Assembly: GCA_029298735.1 (NCBI GenBank)
Contig: JANSLP010000292.1
Location: 1 to 40,675, forward strand
DNA: 40,675 nucleotides
Direction of reading: 5' to 3'
Source of the DNA: Ophiostoma sp. CBS 140.51
Lineage: Eukaryota; Ascomycota; Sordariomycetes; Ophiostomatales; Ophiostomataceae
Shown: positions 30,259 to 39,423 of the stretch, piece by piece
Numbering within the stretch: position 1 is the stretch's first letter
Layout: each line of letters begins with the position of its first letter
Made by a program: the position numbers and the translations under genes
Notes under the pieces: generated by a model
What the model saw: the letters and a program-made list of their open reading frames with translations, nothing else
Database searches by the model: none
Told to the model about the DNA's origin: nothing

Positions 30259-31729
30259 GGCAGTGACCAGAGACAAAATAATATGGACGTGAGGAAGGAA
30301 GGAGAGGTTGGTGGTGATCTCTTCCTTTGATGATACGAGGTACCTCCGCCACTACTTATAGAGAATTGCTACGACTGCAGATCACCACGATGCCATGCCC
30401 CAGATGGAGACCGTGGAGAGTGCCATGAAGGCCACGCCGCGAAGACTGGAGAAGCGAGGGAGCAGGGACCACCCCGGATCTGCAGTTCCCTGGAAGTTGG
30501 AGAAAGAGAGGAGAGGAAGAAGAGAGTGGGAGACAGAGTGGGATTGCGACAGAAAAAAAGTTGGAGACAATATTCCGCATGATGACGACGAAGGTGCGGA
30601 AGATGGATGGTCGTGCATGGCGAAGTGGTCCTACGGAAAGCTACTGCCAGCTACTGGTGGGTGCAATCTTATTTTGTTGTCAAGCTTGTCTGGTTCTGTC
30701 TATTTCCGTCTTGTCCTTGTCCTTGTCTTTTCTCTTCTTTTCTTTTTTCCACTCACTGTCGATGAGCGTTTGACGAAAACAAGCGGACATCAAGTCCAGC
30801 AGAACCACTGCAGACGAACGGAGACGAACTACAATCCCAAGCAGGCCGATAGCGCAGCTTGCTCCAATTCTACCAGCAACTTTTTGTGTGTGAAGAGTGA
30901 AAACGCCCTCTCATTCTCCACTCACCACGCCACGGAGAAAACACCGGCAGGTCAAGCGACCGCTACCTGACAGGGTTCAAGATCCTGCCTCGTCGTCATG
31001 TAATGAGAGAGAGGGCAAGAGAAAGAGTTAAGAGCAGACCGACATGAACCGGCGTAGATTGCGGGGATTGTGGGGAAGGAAAGAAGAAAGAACGAAGAGG
31101 AAAAAATAAAGATGAGGGAACGAAAAGCAAGCTTAAACTGCGTCGTGACTGCTGGACGGGCTGCTGGCTGCACTAACAGCGCTTGGGCCCAACGGCGGTT
31201 CCGTCGACAGGGCTTAAGAAGGGCCCGGTAGGACAGTTGTGGGCAGACAGAGACGGCGGGCCCCGCTGCCAGATGATTGACAGTTGTCTGCTAGCCTTTG
31301 TGAGTCGGTGCCACCTGGTGCCCGCTACCCTCGTCCACGGTGGCACCGTCCTCGTCAACTGCTTCAACGACCATCGTCACGCCGTCAAACAACCTCGTAC
31401 GGTGGCTCCTTTGTCGATATGGACCTCGGTCTCGCTTTAAAGTGGCCTCTTTTTTATTTTATTTTATTTTTTATACATATCTTGAGTCTGCAAATCGGGG
31501 GGGGGGGATTGGATTTTATTATTGGCTCATTCTAATTTAATAAATTTGAAATACTTTTCAACATTTAGATAAGTTTGGAAGCCATGATTAAGAAATAATT
31601 TAATGTGATAGTAAGAGAATAAAAACTCAAAAGTCACCACAAACATTCTTACATTTCCGTATCATGCTATCTATAGTACATTAACTTATACAAACTAGTC
31701 AGCTTGTCTTCTCCGTCCTCGTCCCATCA
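30259..31729. other. 1.5 kb intergenic region with CT/AG-rich stretches and homopolymers
   Basis: The promoter of the secreted-protein gene lies at the left; its minus-strand leader is pyrimidine-rich across 30480-30560. The 3' flank of the third Zn2Cys6 gene is at the right. TTTTA-type repeats at 31449-31473 and an 11-G run at 31497-31507 mark an unstable-looking stretch. The open frames are shadows or low-complexity, so no gene is called. Confidence 0.45.
31449..31507. repeat. TTTTA microsatellite followed by an 11-G homopolymer
   Basis: Repeated tttta units end near 31473, and an uninterrupted run of 11 G lies at 31497-31507. Both are prone to length change and to sequencing error. They lie in the spacer 3' of the third regulator gene. 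Confidence 0.7.
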
Positions 31730-33829
31730 TTAAATCATCTTGGCTACCAAATCCTGCAGCTCTTCACTGTGGGCCGCCCCCAACCCGCCATGCCAATGCT
31801 CCGCACCCGAGGCCCAGATGGAGACGAGGCTGGCATAGCGGCTAAGCGTGACGACCTCTGGCGGAAGACGTTGCTCCATATTCTCTCGTCGATCGACATT
31901 GTCGAGAAGTTCAATGACCTTTGCACTCGCCGTGTCAAACTGTACTGTCAATATCTTGCCATCTTCCCAACGCTCACTCAACGTCTGTAGAATGTAAGCA
32001 ATATCCTTGGTGGCCTTCCACAGCTGGAGTGCCTGGACATCGTCGTTTCGGTCGTTTCGGTCGTTTCGGACCTTGCTTCGCTCGCTGCTTGTCAGCTTCC
32101 AGTAGCTGTACAGCAAGATGAGACCCGTCCAGTAAACCTTCTCGCAGGCCACCTGCACGTAGAATATGCCATTGGTCTCGACGAGTTGGCGGTAAAGAGC
32201 AGTAAAGCCGCGAGCAGACACCCAAAGTTCACGCAATTCATCCACCGAGCGTTCTGGGAGGAGCCGACACGGCCGGAAGAGGAGCATCTTGCCGACGAGC
32301 CATTCACTGTCAGCAAGCGTCTCACGGTTCCGTTCTGGCCGGTTGGACAGCTGCCAGGCGTCAAGTTTGCGGTGGAGACCGGCAACAACGGCTGCGGCTG
32401 CTGCCTCATCACCCATTGGGGGCTGTGACAGTGCATCGTAAATCTCCGACTGCAGCTGCAAGGCACGATACCGCTGCACATATCCCTCCACTTCCACATC
32501 CGTGGCCGTGCTCTCGATCCGAAACGACGGCAGCTGCACGTGAATCAGCGCATCTGCAATCTCTGTCGGTCTTCCGCAGCCAATGCTCAGTGACCGATCA
32601 AAAGAGTACATGCTCCACCAGAGGCGTCTTCTTGTCTCCAACAGACTTGGAGTCATGGCTTGTGATGGGTCCGGATCTTGATGTAGACCTAGATCAACAC
32701 AGTTACGCATGCCCACTCCAATGAGATACCACGAGTCAAGCACTGACGGGTTGAGCGTGGCAAACTGTATCAGAAACAGCAACGACTGCACACCGACAAT
32801 GGTGTTGGGCAGGATAGCCGACTCGCGGAACTGCAGTCCGGCCTGAAACAGACGACGAGCCTGGTTGGAGATCATGCTGTCGGCGCTGCGGGAGAGACTG
32901 GACGTAGCGATAGCGAGGACTAGCAGGACAGTAAAGTAGGAGTACCCTGAGTTCAGGCCAAGGCCCACGGTAGTCGACGAGGGGCCATCACTGGTCTGTC
33001 CTGCACCCCCGTACACCTGCTGGAACTGTGCCCAGAAGCCCTGCAACGAGAAGAACGGCAGCCGCGGGTAGACTTGCTGGATGTAGTGCTGGATCAGTTT
33101 GCGGGCGGCGGATTCTTCTGGAAGACAAGCGGCCACAGACGCAGTGCTTGTGCTTCCTGTACCTGCATTGGCGCCGGAGCTGAACTGTTGCCCCTCCTGA
33201 TCTTGCACGATCGACAGCAGCGGGAGCTTGCTGGCTGCTGCTAAGAGGACCGTTGAGAGAGTCGGTCCCCGCCTTGCCGTTGACACTGAGTGGGCATGGG
33301 CGTGTGATGATGTTGAGATTGGAAGTGCACCAATATCGGCAATCAATGTGTCGATGGCAGTGGAAGCAGTCGAAGGCACCGCGTGTGACGATGGCCGGGC
33401 CGGCTGACGCCTCCGTGACGAAGGAAGGTCCGCCGACGAGTCGTTGAAATCAAACGGCGTCTGTTGTGTTGTTGGCGCCTGAGATGGCTTCGTTGCGGCC
33501 CTCGTCGGCGGTGCCTCTTCGGAGCGGCCGCCGTGACCCGTCTGACCCTCAGCCAGCCGGGCTTTGGCCTGCTGGATCCTCGTCTGCAGGTACACCACAT
33601 AGTCGTGCGCCGGCCGTGCCGAGCCGTCGGCCAGTGAGCAAGTAGCTGCGCGTCCAAATTTGGTGCAGCAACCACAAGCAGGCGAAACGCCGTCGCATTT
33701 GATCTTGCGCGACTTGCAAAACGTGCAGGCGGAGACGACTTGGCTGATGCGGAGGGCGACGTCGCGGGTGCGTGCCGATGGCAGACGTTGCTGCAGAGCT
33801 GGTACATCCACAACCGAGTCGACCTCCAT
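31730..33829 (-). CDS. Zn2Cys6 transcription factor with fungal_trans domain
   Basis: 699 aa, single exon, ATG at 33829. The zinc cluster is SACTFCKSRKIKCDGVSPAC then GCCTKFGRAATC, with ligands at 35, 38, 45, 52, 55 and 64; C54 is an extra cysteine beside C55. A short coiled stretch follows (VVYLQTRIQQAKARLAEGQ, a likely dimer helix), then a Ser/Ala/Pro-rich linker to ~210. The fungal_trans (PF04082) core includes KLIQHYIQQVYPRLPFFSLQGF, YLIGVGMRNCVDLGLHQDPD and LETRRRLWWSMYSFDRSLS. Near residue 590 there is an Arg-Asn-Asp triplet repeat. Nuclear regulator. It is divergent from the FAD oxidoreductase gene, its most likely target by position (inference). Confidence 0.93.
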   Translation of the reverse strand: MEVDSVVDVPALQQRLPSARTRDVALRISQVVSACTFCKSRKIKCDGVSPACGCCTKFGRAATCSLADGSARPAHDYVVYLQTRIQQAKARLAEGQTGHGGRSEEAPPTRAATKPSQAPTTQQTPFDFNDSSADLPSSRRRQPARPSSHAVPSTASTAIDTLIADIGALPISTSSHAHAHSVSTARRGPTLSTVLLAAASKLPLLSIVQDQEGQQFSSGANAGTGSTSTASVAACLPEESAARKLIQHYIQQVYPRLPFFSLQGFWAQFQQVYGGAGQTSDGPSSTTVGLGLNSGYSYFTVLLVLAIATSSLSRSADSMISNQARRLFQAGLQFRESAILPNTIVGVQSLLFLIQFATLNPSVLDSWYLIGVGMRNCVDLGLHQDPDPSQAMTPSLLETRRRLWWSMYSFDRSLSIGCGRPTEIADALIHVQLPSFRIESTATDVEVEGYVQRYRALQLQSEIYDALSQPPMGDEAAAAAVVAGLHRKLDAWQLSNRPERNRETLADSEWLVGKMLLFRPCRLLPERSVDELRELWVSARGFTALYRQLVETNGIFYVQVACEKVYWTGLILLYSYWKLTSSERSKVRNDRNDRNDDVQALQLWKATKDIAYILQTLSERWEDGKILTVQFDTASAKVIELLDNVDRRENMEQRLPPEVVTLSRYASLVSIWASGAEHWHGGLGAAHSEELQDLVAKMI
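32042..32068 (-). repeat. 9-bp coding tandem repeat, three copies (Arg-Asn-Asp)
   Basis: gtcgtttcg occurs three times without a mismatch. On the coding strand this gives RNDRNDRND within the third Zn2Cys6 protein, on the C-terminal side of the fungal_trans core. The unit keeps the frame, so copy number can vary without breaking the gene. Confidence 0.85.
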
Positions 33830-34749
33830 GTTTTGTTGTATGCATGGACGATGATGTCTCGTTTTGCCTCCTTCCTTCCTCCTGCCGTTAAAGACACGAG
33901 GCTGAACTTATGGGCGTTCCGTAGGAGAAGGTGCACTCCACACATTCGGGATGGAAGGTGCGATGAAGTGACTTGTAGAGGGCGGAGGCGACAGTGGACG
34001 ACTTCAGCACTGGAGACTTGAGACGCTGTTCCGAACAAAGGAAGGTGCTGAACCCCGCTGTCAATTAGCGCCTTCACACCCTGCTTCAGCGCCCCTGCAA
34101 CCGCTACTGCAGACCTTCCTCCAAGCGTGACTGCCGATCCTGGACGGTGCACAGAGGTGGGTGGAGACACGTGGAATTGGTGTTGGAGTAGACGGAACCG
34201 CCGAAGGAAGGATCGATGGGAGACGGAATGAGGGACGAGGAGAGACGAGGAAGAGAGAAAGACCCTTTTGATTTTCTTTCCTCCACAAATTGACTATCTC
34301 ACTCGAATTATGGCAATTCATTTTACTTCACCTCCGTCTCCTCATCGGACGTCCCGTTCCCCACAAACCTGACCCGCGTCTCCCGCTCGTATTCCCCAGA
34401 CGACGTTTGATGAAGAAATGTATGGACCGAGGGGAGAGAATACTTTGGAAAGTACATTGGGAAGGTCTCTGCGATGGAGAAATACGTTGTACTTGTCCAA
34501 GAGAACGACGAAAGCTCAGAATACCGCCGAGTATCATATCGTGTGGCGAAACTGAGGTCCATCAAAATATTTCAGTGATGACGATATTTGACGCGTTATA
34601 ATCTTTACAAGTTCATCGACTTCATATATCAAACACGGCCAAGTTTGAATGGTCTCGTACGATTCTAGTTCGATATTGTGATTGTCAACCAAACTCCCCA
34701 ACAACCTTCCCTTCCACGTCTCTCTCCCTCACAACACACGCAGCACACA
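33830..34749. promoter_or_regulatory. Divergent promoter between third Zn2Cys6 gene and FAD oxidoreductase gene
   Basis: 920 bp with no supported gene. CGG-acgtc-CCG lies at 34346-34356 (CGG-N5-CCG), and an ATATAT at ~34624 sits ~125 nt upstream of the oxidoreductase ATG. The right end (caaactccccaac...) is a C-rich leader. Confidence 0.5.
34346..34356. promoter_or_regulatory. Candidate zinc-cluster binding site CGG-N5-CCG
   Basis: Inverted CGG triplets five bases apart (CGGACGTCCCG), a layout used by several Zn2Cys6 dimers. It lies between the regulator and its divergent neighbour. Chance occurrence is possible. Confidence 0.3.
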
Positions 34750-37080
34750 ATGGCTCCTGCGAGAATCGAAGAGCCCAACCTCCACCGGGAGGCGGCTGCC
34801 TCTTCTCGCAGCTTCCGCGCCGATGAGTTGAAGGTCGACGTCTGTGTTTGCGGCGGTGGCCTGTCCGGCACCATCGCCGCCATTGCGGCTGCTCGCAATG
34901 GCGTTTCAGTCGTCCTCATCCAGGACCGCCCCGTTCTAGGCGGCAACGCCTCGAGCGAAGTCCGTCTCTGGATTCTGGGCGCCACATCACACATGTTCAA
35001 CAACAACCGCTACGCTCGCGAAGGCGGCCTTGTCGACGAGATTCTCCTTGAGAACCTGTACCGCAACCCCGAGGGCAACCCTCTGATCCTCGACACTATC
35101 CTTCTCGAAAAGGTCCGCGAGGAGCCCGGCATCCGCCTCTTCCTCAACACCGCCCTCATGGGCTGCACAAAGGACACAAAGCCGGGCCAGACTGACCGCA
35201 TCGCAAGCGTCCAGGCCTTCAACTCGCAGACGTCCACCATGACCCATGTTACGGCCGCACAGTTTATCGACTGCACGGGTGACGGCACATTGGCTTTCCT
35301 GGCTGGAGCTCCCTTCCGTGTTGGCGCCGAGCAGCGCGACGAGTTTGGCGAGCAGTTTGCACCGGACGCCGAGTACGGCCATCTGCTGGGCCACTCCATC
35401 TACTTTTATTCCAAAGACGCCGGCCGGCCGGTCAAGTTTGTCGCTCCCTCGTACGCGCTCAAGGACGTTGAGAAGGAGATCCCGCGCTTCAAGAGCTTCT
35501 CAACGAAAGAAATGGGCTGCAACCTGTGGTGGATCGAGCACGGCGGCCGCATGGACACGGTCCACGACACGGAGGACATTAAGTGGGAGCTGTGGCGTGT
35601 CGTCTACGGTGTCTGGGACTACTTCAAGAACTCTGGCCGTTTCCCCGAGGCCGAGAACCTGACACTCGAATGGGTTGGAACTGTCCCCGGCAAGCGCGAG
35701 AGCAGACGCTTTATCGGCCCCACGATCCTCAAGCAGCAAGACATTATTGAGCAGCGCTTCCACAACGACGCTGTCTCCCACGGCGGCTGGTCGCTGGATC
35801 TGCACCCGGCCGACGGTGTCTACTCGGAGATTGACGGCTGCACACAGTGGCACGCCAAGGGTGTCTACCAGATCCCCTTCTCGACGATGGTCTGCGCCGA
35901 GGTGCCCAACCTGCTGTACGGCGGTCGCATCATCTCTGCCACACACGTTGCCTTTGCTTCGACACGTGTCATGGCCACGTCCGGCTGCAACGCCAACGCT
36001 CTGGGTGTGGCTGTTGGTCTGTGCAAGAAGCTGGGTACGCCCGAGGCACCTCTCGACCCCATCCAGCTGCTGGCCAAGGACAACATGGCCACACTGCAGC
36101 GCGATCTGATGCGGTTCGGCCAGTACATTCCCGGCTACAAGCTAGAGGATAAGGAGGATTTGATCAGACAGGCTTCGTCGATTGAGGGCTCGTCATTTGA
36201 GCTCTCGTCTCTCCCTGCCGACGGCCCACCCAAGGTCCTGGTCCGTAGTTTGGCGCAGATGCTGCCGCTTGAGGCCGGTGCCGTTCCCACTTTTGGTTTC
36301 ACTGTCATGGCCGTCCAGCCGACTACCCTCAAGGTGCAGCTGCGCGGCTCCCAGAAGGCCTACAACTACACCCCGGAGGTCATACTAGCCGAGAAGACTT
36401 TTGAGCTCGTGGCTGGCTCCAACACTCTCGACATTACATTTGGTGACGTTACCAACCCACAAACACAATACGTCTTCCTCTGCCTCCTCCAGAATGACAG
36501 CGTCGCCGTTGCCACCAGCAAGACTCGTCTGTCTGCCCTCTTGACGGTCGAGCACGAGTGCGACCAATCGCCGCCCGAGGATGTCGGTGTCGACGCTTTC
36601 GAACGTTGGACCCCTGTTCGCCGTCCCATGGGCCACAACCTGGCCTTGACTGTTTCTCCTCCCATCAAGTCATGGGACATCTCCAATATCCGCAATGGCG
36701 TGCCCCGCCCGACCAAGCGGACCAACTGCTGGGTGCCGGCTGCTGGTGCTCGCAAGCTGCTCACCTCCAAGTGGGACGCGCCTGCTTCGGTCCAAAAGGT
36801 TGTCGTCCACTTCGACACCGACTACGACCACGCCCTCGAGTCCGTCCTGCGCGGCCACCCTGAGCGTGCTATCCCCTTCTGTGTCAAGAAGTGGCGCCTG
36901 CTCGACCTGTCGGGCGCCGAGGAGAAGGAGCTGTTTGTCGAGGATGGCAACCACCTGTCGCGCCGGGAGGCCGTGCTGGATGCGGCCGTAAATGTCACTT
37001 CCCTCGGTGTTGAGATCCTCGAGCTGCAGGGCGACGAGAACGTCCATGGTGGTATTTTCGAGGTCAGAGCGTACGCATAA
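34750..37080 (+). CDS. FAD-dependent oxidoreductase of the FAD_oxidored (PF12831-like) family
   Basis: 776 aa, single exon. The start is the ATG at 34750 (MAPARIEEPN); the upstream open frame begins at GTG and is not used. The Rossmann FAD site VDVCVCGGGLSGTIAAIAAAR has GGGLSG at 35-40, followed by the acidic-end strand and DRPVLGGNASSEVRLWILG at ~59-77, which is characteristic of this family. IDCTGDGTLAFLAGAPFRVG carries the second FAD contact. GRIISATHVAFASTRVMATSGC and the NALGVAVGLCKKLG end form the rest of the FAD domain to ~430. The remaining ~330 aa look like a beta-rich domain (VKVQLRGSQKAYNY-like strands). There is no signal peptide, so it is cytosolic. The family is common in bacteria beside polysaccharide-use genes; the reaction is mostly unknown. 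It converges on the FNR-like gene (199-nt gap). Confidence 0.88.
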   Translation: MAPARIEEPNLHREAAASSRSFRADELKVDVCVCGGGLSGTIAAIAAARNGVSVVLIQDRPVLGGNASSEVRLWILGATSHMFNNNRYAREGGLVDEILLENLYRNPEGNPLILDTILLEKVREEPGIRLFLNTALMGCTKDTKPGQTDRIASVQAFNSQTSTMTHVTAAQFIDCTGDGTLAFLAGAPFRVGAEQRDEFGEQFAPDAEYGHLLGHSIYFYSKDAGRPVKFVAPSYALKDVEKEIPRFKSFSTKEMGCNLWWIEHGGRMDTVHDTEDIKWELWRVVYGVWDYFKNSGRFPEAENLTLEWVGTVPGKRESRRFIGPTILKQQDIIEQRFHNDAVSHGGWSLDLHPADGVYSEIDGCTQWHAKGVYQIPFSTMVCAEVPNLLYGGRIISATHVAFASTRVMATSGCNANALGVAVGLCKKLGTPEAPLDPIQLLAKDNMATLQRDLMRFGQYIPGYKLEDKEDLIRQASSIEGSSFELSSLPADGPPKVLVRSLAQMLPLEAGAVPTFGFTVMAVQPTTLKVQLRGSQKAYNYTPEVILAEKTFELVAGSNTLDITFGDVTNPQTQYVFLCLLQNDSVAVATSKTRLSALLTVEHECDQSPPEDVGVDAFERWTPVRRPMGHNLALTVSPPIKSWDISNIRNGVPRPTKRTNCWVPAAGARKLLTSKWDAPASVQKVVVHFDTDYDHALESVLRGHPERAIPFCVKKWRLLDLSGAEEKELFVEDGNHLSRREAVLDAAVNVTSLGVEILELQGDENVHGGIFEVRAYA

Positions 37081-37279
37081 AGGGTGATGTTGTGGTATCA
37101 ATAATATTCATGTACTTAGTTAGTTTTGTTCCATTGCTTTACATAGAGACAGTCAACTTAGAGTATACCTTTAGTCAATGATGAAACCAGCTCTTGTTAC
37201 ATATTTTAGCTGATGGTGGTTTATTGTTTATATAGAAGTATGGTATTAATCTATTTACACTATTACTTTACTTGATTAT

Positions 37280-38080
37280 TTATTCAATCTCCGTACAGAA
37301 GACAGTCGCTTGCCCCATTGTCCACATTCGAATCTGCCACTCGAGTGACTTGCTCCCACAGAATAGAATCGTCAGGTCACCTTTTGTCTTCTCGACCACC
37401 AAGTCGTCTGTGGCTATCCTTCTCTTGTAGAAGTTAATATTGCCTGCGTATGTTGACTTTAGAGTCTTGAAAGTCTCCTCCCACCACGCAGCCGGCTTCT
37501 CTGCGACAAGTCCACCGGCATCTTCACCAGATGTGACAAAGATCGAGACAAATAACCACTCGTCTGGTCGTATCAACGTCTCCTTCAGAGCAAACTCGAC
37601 AGCACCAAAGTCATCACTCCGGGTACTCCAGCAGAGAGTCTTGGATGATGTGGCGTCCATAGTCAGGAAGGGTGCAATACCAGTACCACCGGCAATGCAC
37701 ACTGACGATTGTGATAATGCATCCTCAGAGAAGCCTCCACCAACGTCGACAACCTCAGCTGCCAATGTCTGGTATGGCCTGGGTAGACCCAGTAGACCAG
37801 TGATGCGTCCATTGCGCGTGAGGATCGACAGTCCATCACGTGTGGCTGCACATGGTGTAAACGTGCACCGCCGCTCAGTTTCACTCAGGCCGTGCTTGCC
37901 GCCAGCAGGGTCCAGGTCCGTGGGGAACTGCAGTGTCACGTTTTGTGTTGGGCGGAGCCATCGTTGACTGGCAGGTGCCTCTTCAGTCTTTGTCGCCTCA
38001 TGGCCAAAAGAGTGGAAGCTAATGCCGGCGGTCACCCGCCGGGAGGACGTGTGGGCGAGGACCACGTTCTGGGGTGCCAT
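37280..38080 (-). CDS. Small ferredoxin-reductase-like (FNR-type) flavoprotein
   Basis: 266 aa, single exon, ATG at 38080. Residues 1-110 resemble a short FAD-binding barrel, with R71-C-T-F-T-P as the flavin-binding R-x-(Y/F)-T/S motif and ILTRNGRITGLLGLPRP at ~86-102 as the strand that holds the flavin phosphate. VCIAGGTGIAPFLTM at 127-141 is the classic G-x-G-x-x-P nucleotide motif of the NAD(P) domain, and ILFCGSKSLEWQIRMW near 240 is the C-terminal Cys-Gly motif. No [2Fe-2S] or haem domain is attached, so it needs a separate partner. The family passes electrons from NAD(P)H to a redox protein or metal centre. It is divergent from the sugar-porter gene. The partner is unknown; the DUF3445 protein in the same window needs such a reductase, but that link is inference. 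Confidence 0.82.
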   Translation of the reverse strand: MAPQNVVLAHTSSRRVTAGISFHSFGHEATKTEEAPASQRWLRPTQNVTLQFPTDLDPAGGKHGLSETERRCTFTPCAATRDGLSILTRNGRITGLLGLPRPYQTLAAEVVDVGGGFSEDALSQSSVCIAGGTGIAPFLTMDATSSKTLCWSTRSDDFGAVEFALKETLIRPDEWLFVSIFVTSGEDAGGLVAEKPAAWWEETFKTLKSTYAGNINFYKRRIATDDLVVEKTKGDLTILFCGSKSLEWQIRMWTMGQATVFCTEIE

Positions 38081-39423
38081 GTTTATTGAAGTTGGGGTTG
38101 GAGATGAGCTGGGGATGAGATGGTTCGAGTGGTTATCCTCGGCAGGGGTAATTTCGGTTGCAGTTTTTTTTGTCGTTCATATGATTTTCTTTTCTTTCAA
38201 CCTGCTTTGTCTGGAACCGCCGTGGCCACGACATATACTCGCTTGGCCGTCAACCGATGCGCTGGTGCCGTCTTGTCGTCTTCTGTTTCGTCGGTTTTCG
38301 TTGTCGTCCCTGGCTGTTAGCGGGACCACTAACAAGGAAGGCCCTGAAGTGCGGTAATGGCCGCCTGTCAACTTCCTCCTCTGCACTTACACGGAACCCC
38401 CGCTGTCACCTCCTAGCGCTGTTCTTTTTTCAACGGCATTTTTGCCCCAGCATTCTTTTCCTTCCCCTCTTTCCCATCGTATGGGCAGCGGTGGTTCCGC
38501 TTCACACAAAACTATGCAGTTTTCCACGATTTTTCTGGTCTCGTGGAAGACGGTGCCAGCGACTAGCCGCGCCCCGTCTGGCTTGGCAGCAGGACAAGCA
38601 AGACGAAATGCAAGAGGAATCAACGAAAGACCAGTCCAAACGAGCCTAACCCACGGCCGCCAGTCTTTCTACCGTCTTTTTCTTTCAATGAACCGGGCAG
38701 GCAAGGCCAGGAACAGTGCCTGCAATTCCCTGGCGCCTCCCACTCTTTTCTCCGCTTCGCTGGTTCCTTGTGGCGTGAAGCTTGTTCTTTGGTTCCGTCT
38801 TGTCGTTGTTGTCGTCGTCGTCAGTCGTTTCTTTTTTTTCCAATTTTTCTTGTGTCGACTTCTCCTCTTCACACCCGAGCAGATTGCCCAAGTCGGCTGT
38901 TCCCAGCCATTGCAGGCATTCAGCTGCCATTCGTCTTCGTTTTTTGCTCTTCGTTGGTTCCTTCTCGTATTGTTGTTTAATTTTTTTTGTCCATTTTACA
39001 GTATTTTCTTTTTCTCTTCCTCGTTTTCGTCCCCTCCTCCTGTCCCCAACTGCCCACCCCTGCCTCCTCATTCCGCATCTTACCTTACACGGTCCTCACC
39101 CTACCTCTCCTCGCTTCCCCACAACCACGCCTGGCACAAGGGTGCTCCGTATGGAGTCGAGTCCGGGGTCAGGTCTGTGTGTGTCTCTCTTCTCAGTCGT
39201 CTCTTGTTTGTTTTTTTTCCTCTTCCCTTTCTGCGATAGCGTTCCGTCCGCATGGTCTTGATCCATCACCTTCCGACTTATAATACGGACGTCGATCCCC
39301 TTGCTTTCCGTCCATCTTCCTTCTCCGTCTCTCTTCATCCACTTCACTTTCTTTCACACCAACACATCTCATCCACCTTGTCTGATCTGATTCCACAACA
39401 AGTCAATCACACATTCAGACATC
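38081..39423. promoter_or_regulatory. Divergent promoter, strongly pyrimidine-rich toward the sugar-porter gene
   Basis: 1.3 kb with no supported gene. From ~38780 to 39400 the plus strand is dominated by T and C (runs such as tttcttttttttcc and cccctcctcctgtcccc), giving long open frames that are low-complexity artefacts without good starts. It resembles the CT-rich promoters and leaders of highly expressed fungal genes. TTATAATAC near 39280 is a TATA-like element ~145 nt before the ATG. Confidence 0.5.

Noticed and set aside
30395..30970. 191-codon plus-strand frame upstream of the secreted-protein gene
   Set aside because: Covers the purine-rich complement of a pyrimidine-rich leader; charged low-complexity translation and no domain.
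38442..39283. Several long plus-strand frames before the sugar porter
   Set aside because: Phe/Leu/Ser/Pro-rich translations produced by the CT-rich promoter; the longest does not start with ATG.
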